Shown piece by piece: positions 62,059-64,000 of a DNA stretch of 64,000 nt (positions are counted from its first letter, which is position 1; every line of letters begins with the position of its first letter). This DNA is from Lentisphaerota bacterium. GTDB taxonomy: Bacteria > Verrucomicrobiota > Kiritimatiellia > UBA8416 > JAIOPI01. The notes below the pieces were generated by a model. That model worked only from the letters and a program-made list of their open reading frames with translations. It had not been told where the DNA came from and did not search any database. The position numbers and the translations under genes are program-made. The stretch lies in contig JAIOPI010000025.1 of the NCBI GenBank assembly GCA_021413965.1, positions 62,001-126,000 on the forward strand, read 5' to 3'.

Positions 62059-63291
62059 TCAGCCCCGGATCTGACCCGAACGCGCCAGCGTGCGCGCCTC
62101 AACGGCCTGCACTTCGACGTAGCCCTGTGAACTGCGCGGGTTCAACCCCTCGCTGGCTTCCATGGACGAATCCGCCATGTTGTACAGTGAGGCCGGCACA
62201 TTCGTCATGCTCTGGAAGTGGATGTTCCCCTTGTAGAGCGCCACGGTGACGTTGCCGTTGGCACACTCGGCAAGCGAGTCGATGGCGGCCATCGCGGCCC
62301 GCTTTGTAGGCTCAAAGTATCGGCCGTCGTAGGTCTCCCGCGCCACCAGGCCGGACAGCGTGCGCATGAGTTCCATGGCCGAACGGTTCAGCACGGCCTG
62401 GTAAACCTGCGACAGGCAGAAGCCCAGCAGTTCCATGCCCGGCGCCTCGTACACGCCGCGGCTCTTCGTGCCAATGATCCGGCTCTCAAGCGCATTGCGA
62501 ATGCCAACGCCGTTGCGCCCCGCAATCTTGCTGGCCAATTGCATCCCCGCCAGCGGACTCACGCGCTCGCCATTGATTTCGACGGCGCGGCCCTTTTCGT
62601 AGCGCACGGCCACCGTCTCCGGCTTGTCAGGCGCATCCTTCGGCCATACCCCCATCTGCGGCTGCACAATGTTGCAGGGCGTGTTCAGGCTCTCCAAATC
62701 CTCGGCTTCGTACGACAGGCCCGCCAGGTTCGCGTCCGTCGAATAGCGCTTCTTCGTGTCCACGTACGCATCAATGCCCTTGGCATTCAGGTAGGCGGCC
62801 ATCTCCTTGCGGCCCGGAAACTCCTTGAGCAACTCGGCATCACGCCAGGGCGCGTACACCTTCATGTCCGGTGCCAGCACGTTGGTGTAGCGCTCGAAAC
62901 GGACCTGGTCATTGCCGCGCCCCGTGGCGCCGTGGGCCAGCACCGAGCAGCCGCGCTGCTTCATCGCCGGAATCAGCCCGCGCACGGTCACCGCCCGGGC
63001 AATCCCCGTCGAGTTCCAATACCCGCCATCGTACTGCGCCTGCGCCCGGATCATGTCGTAGCAGGCCTCGGCCATCGCCTGCTTGAGGTCGACGATCACC
63101 GTCTCGGCACCGCAGGGCGCCATGCGCTTGACCACATTCTGGATGTCCGTCTCGTCCGGCTGGGCGAGATCCGCCGAGAAGCAGACCACGTCGACGCCCA
63201 TGTCCCGCAGTTTGCGCGTGACCGTCTTGCTGTCCAAGCCGCCCGACACGCAGATGCCAACCTTCTTGCCCGTGAGATCCTGAATGTTCAT
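62059..63291 (-). CDS. argG: Argininosuccinate synthase
   Basis: 410 aa. N-terminal ATP-pyrophosphatase P loop CVSGGLDSKTV (the common form is SGGLDTS), HGATGRGNDQVRFE and the C-terminal half with GRNGVGIRNALESRIIGTKSRGVYE. It joins citrulline and aspartate in arginine synthesis. ATG at 63291 is chosen; a longer frame upstream runs through two hairpins and is unlikely. It follows the argD-like gene in the same direction. Confidence 0.95.
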   Translation of the reverse strand: MNIQDLTGKKVGICVSGGLDSKTVTRKLRDMGVDVVCFSADLAQPDETDIQNVVKRMAPCGAETVIVDLKQAMAEACYDMIRAQAQYDGGYWNSTGIARAVTVRGLIPAMKQRGCSVLAHGATGRGNDQVRFERYTNVLAPDMKVYAPWRDAELLKEFPGRKEMAAYLNAKGIDAYVDTKKRYSTDANLAGLSYEAEDLESLNTPCNIVQPQMGVWPKDAPDKPETVAVRYEKGRAVEINGERVSPLAGMQLASKIAGRNGVGIRNALESRIIGTKSRGVYEAPGMELLGFCLSQVYQAVLNRSAMELMRTLSGLVARETYDGRYFEPTKRAAMAAIDSLAECANGNVTVALYKGNIHFQSMTNVPASLYNMADSSMEASEGLNPRSSQGYVEVQAVEARTLARSGQIRG

Positions 63292-63318
63292 AGCCGATGC
63301 CGCTTTCCCGCGGCGCCA

Positions 63319-63375
63319 CGGCGGCCTCTGGCCGCCGGACGCCACATGTCTGCCCCGGCGGCGGTACGCCGCCGG
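63319..63375 (-). repeat. Two perfect hairpins between the argD-like gene and argG
   Basis: CGGCGGCC-TCT-GGCCGCCG (63319-63337) and CCGGCGGCG-GTA-CGCCGCCGG (63355-63375), both perfect stems with 3-base loops, fill the 90-base gap between the two arginine genes. They may be a processing or attenuation element, or end part of the argD transcript. Confidence 0.55.
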
Positions 63376-63381
63376 AGGCAC

Positions 63382-64000
63382 TCAGTTCGAAACGCTGTCC
63401 CCACCCGAGGCCGCCGCATCGCCGGCGCTCTGCGACTCCTCCAGCGCCTCCTCGATGATCTCCACCGCCTCGTCCAATTCGTTGTCCTTGGCGTTCAGCG
63501 GCGGCAGCATGCGCACCACGTTGCCCGCCGTCGCCAGGGTCAGCAACCCCATCTCACGCAGCCGCTCGACAAGGCCCTGCACCGGCTGGTCGAGAACCAG
63601 GCCGATCATCAGGCCGCTGCCGCGCACTTCCGTGACGTGTGCATACTTGCCGACAAAGGCGGACAGCTGCGCGCGGAATTCCGCGCCCTTCTCGCCCGCC
63701 CGCCGCACCAACCCTTCCTCCTCGATCACGTCGAGCGTTGCCAGCGCCGCGGCGCAGGCCAGCGGCGTGCCGCCGAACGTGCTCGCGTGCCGGCCCGGCT
63801 GAAAGACATCCGCCAGCTTCGTGTTGCTCACGATCGCACCGATCGGGAAACCGCTGCCCAACCCCTTGGCCAGCGAGCAGGCGTCCGGCTGCACGCCGTA
63901 CCCCTGGTAGCCGAACCAGTGCCCCGTGCGCCCCATGCCGCACTGCACCTCATCGCATAGCATCAGCAGGCCGCGCTCATCGCACAGCGCCCGCACGCCC
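63382..64000 (-). CDS. argD: Class-III aminotransferase, probably acetylornithine aminotransferase, 5' end outside window
   Basis: The C-terminal 205 residues are visible; the frame is open to the window edge. LLMLCDEVQCGMGRTG is followed by the PLP-lysine motif SLAKGLGSGFPIGA and STFGGTPLACAAA. The neighbour argG supports acetylornithine aminotransferase (arginine synthesis) over other class-III members. The last 25 or so residues are an acidic/Ser-rich tail. Confidence 0.87.
   Translation of the reverse strand, partial: GVRALCDERGLLMLCDEVQCGMGRTGHWFGYQGYGVQPDACSLAKGLGSGFPIGAIVSNTKLADVFQPGRHASTFGGTPLACAAALATLDVIEEEGLVRRAGEKGAEFRAQLSAFVGKYAHVTEVRGSGLMIGLVLDQPVQGLVERLREMGLLTLATAGNVVRMLPPLNAKDNELDEAVEIIEEALEESQSAGDAAASGGDSVSN

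Overview
The window is about 64 kb of high-GC DNA from a Gram-negative bacterium. Evidence for a double membrane is an outer-membrane beta-barrel, lipoproteins with lipoboxes, periplasmic multiheme cytochromes and a three-part efflux pump. A giant beta-helix surface protein, a three-subunit type-B succinate dehydrogenase/fumarate reductase, a pyrophosphate-type phosphofructokinase and many multiheme cytochromes together suggest an anaerobic or facultative member of the PVC superphylum (Kiritimatiellota/Verrucomicrobiota) or a similar lineage. This placement is an inference; there is no rRNA in the window. No CRISPR array, insertion sequence, prophage or origin was seen.

Layout. 1-6062: C-terminal part of a giant modular beta-helix protein. 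6210-9208: a GAF-PAS histidine kinase with its NtrC-type sigma54 activator. 9330-19354: an extracellular-electron-transfer-like region. It holds a tandem NrfJ-like periplasmic protein, a tetraheme cytochrome, a tight five-gene operon (NHL-propeller lipoprotein, 11-heme lipoprotein, outer-membrane beta-barrel, second NHL lipoprotein, 11-12-heme cytochrome) and a c554-type tetraheme cytochrome. 19707-21651: a MoaD-like protein and a second NtrC-type activator that is a close paralogue of the first but has no kinase beside it. 21754-25583: a stand-alone MetE catalytic domain and an NMT1-type ABC importer. 25755-28744: NagA, a zinc-ribbon protein and a GH51 arabinofuranosidase. 28937-29024: tRNA-Ser(UGA). 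29106-32149: nikR plus an ECF nickel importer. 32225-37884: an orphan HAMP sensor, a URO-D-like methyltransferase and a MacAB-like efflux system. 38176-43142: phosphofructokinase, an FAH-family enzyme, protoporphyrinogen oxidase and a radical SAM/SPASM protein. 43351-51009: a LysR regulator with gltB and gltD, then folE. 51090-56209: a SprT-like metallopeptidase, a PhyH oxygenase and sdhCAB. 56267-61889: an antiporter fused to a PTS-EIIA-like domain and small metabolic or secreted proteins. 62059-64000: argG and the C-terminal part of an argD-like gene.

How the parts fit. The most striking unit is the cytochrome region. Two same-length (459 aa) sigma54 activators bracket it. Each of the two tetraheme cytochrome genes at its edges has a sigma54-like -24/-12 element (10412-10427 on +, 19451-19466 on -) with inverted repeats upstream. 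The central conduit operon instead has a sigma70-like promoter and is insulated by the only U-tract terminator seen. I infer a two-input regulated porin-cytochrome conduit that uses paired NHL propeller lipoproteins. Elsewhere, nikR has an operator-like palindrome directly before its start codon, and the LysR gene is translationally coupled to gltBD. Most convergent gene junctions carry GC-rich hairpins without U tracts.
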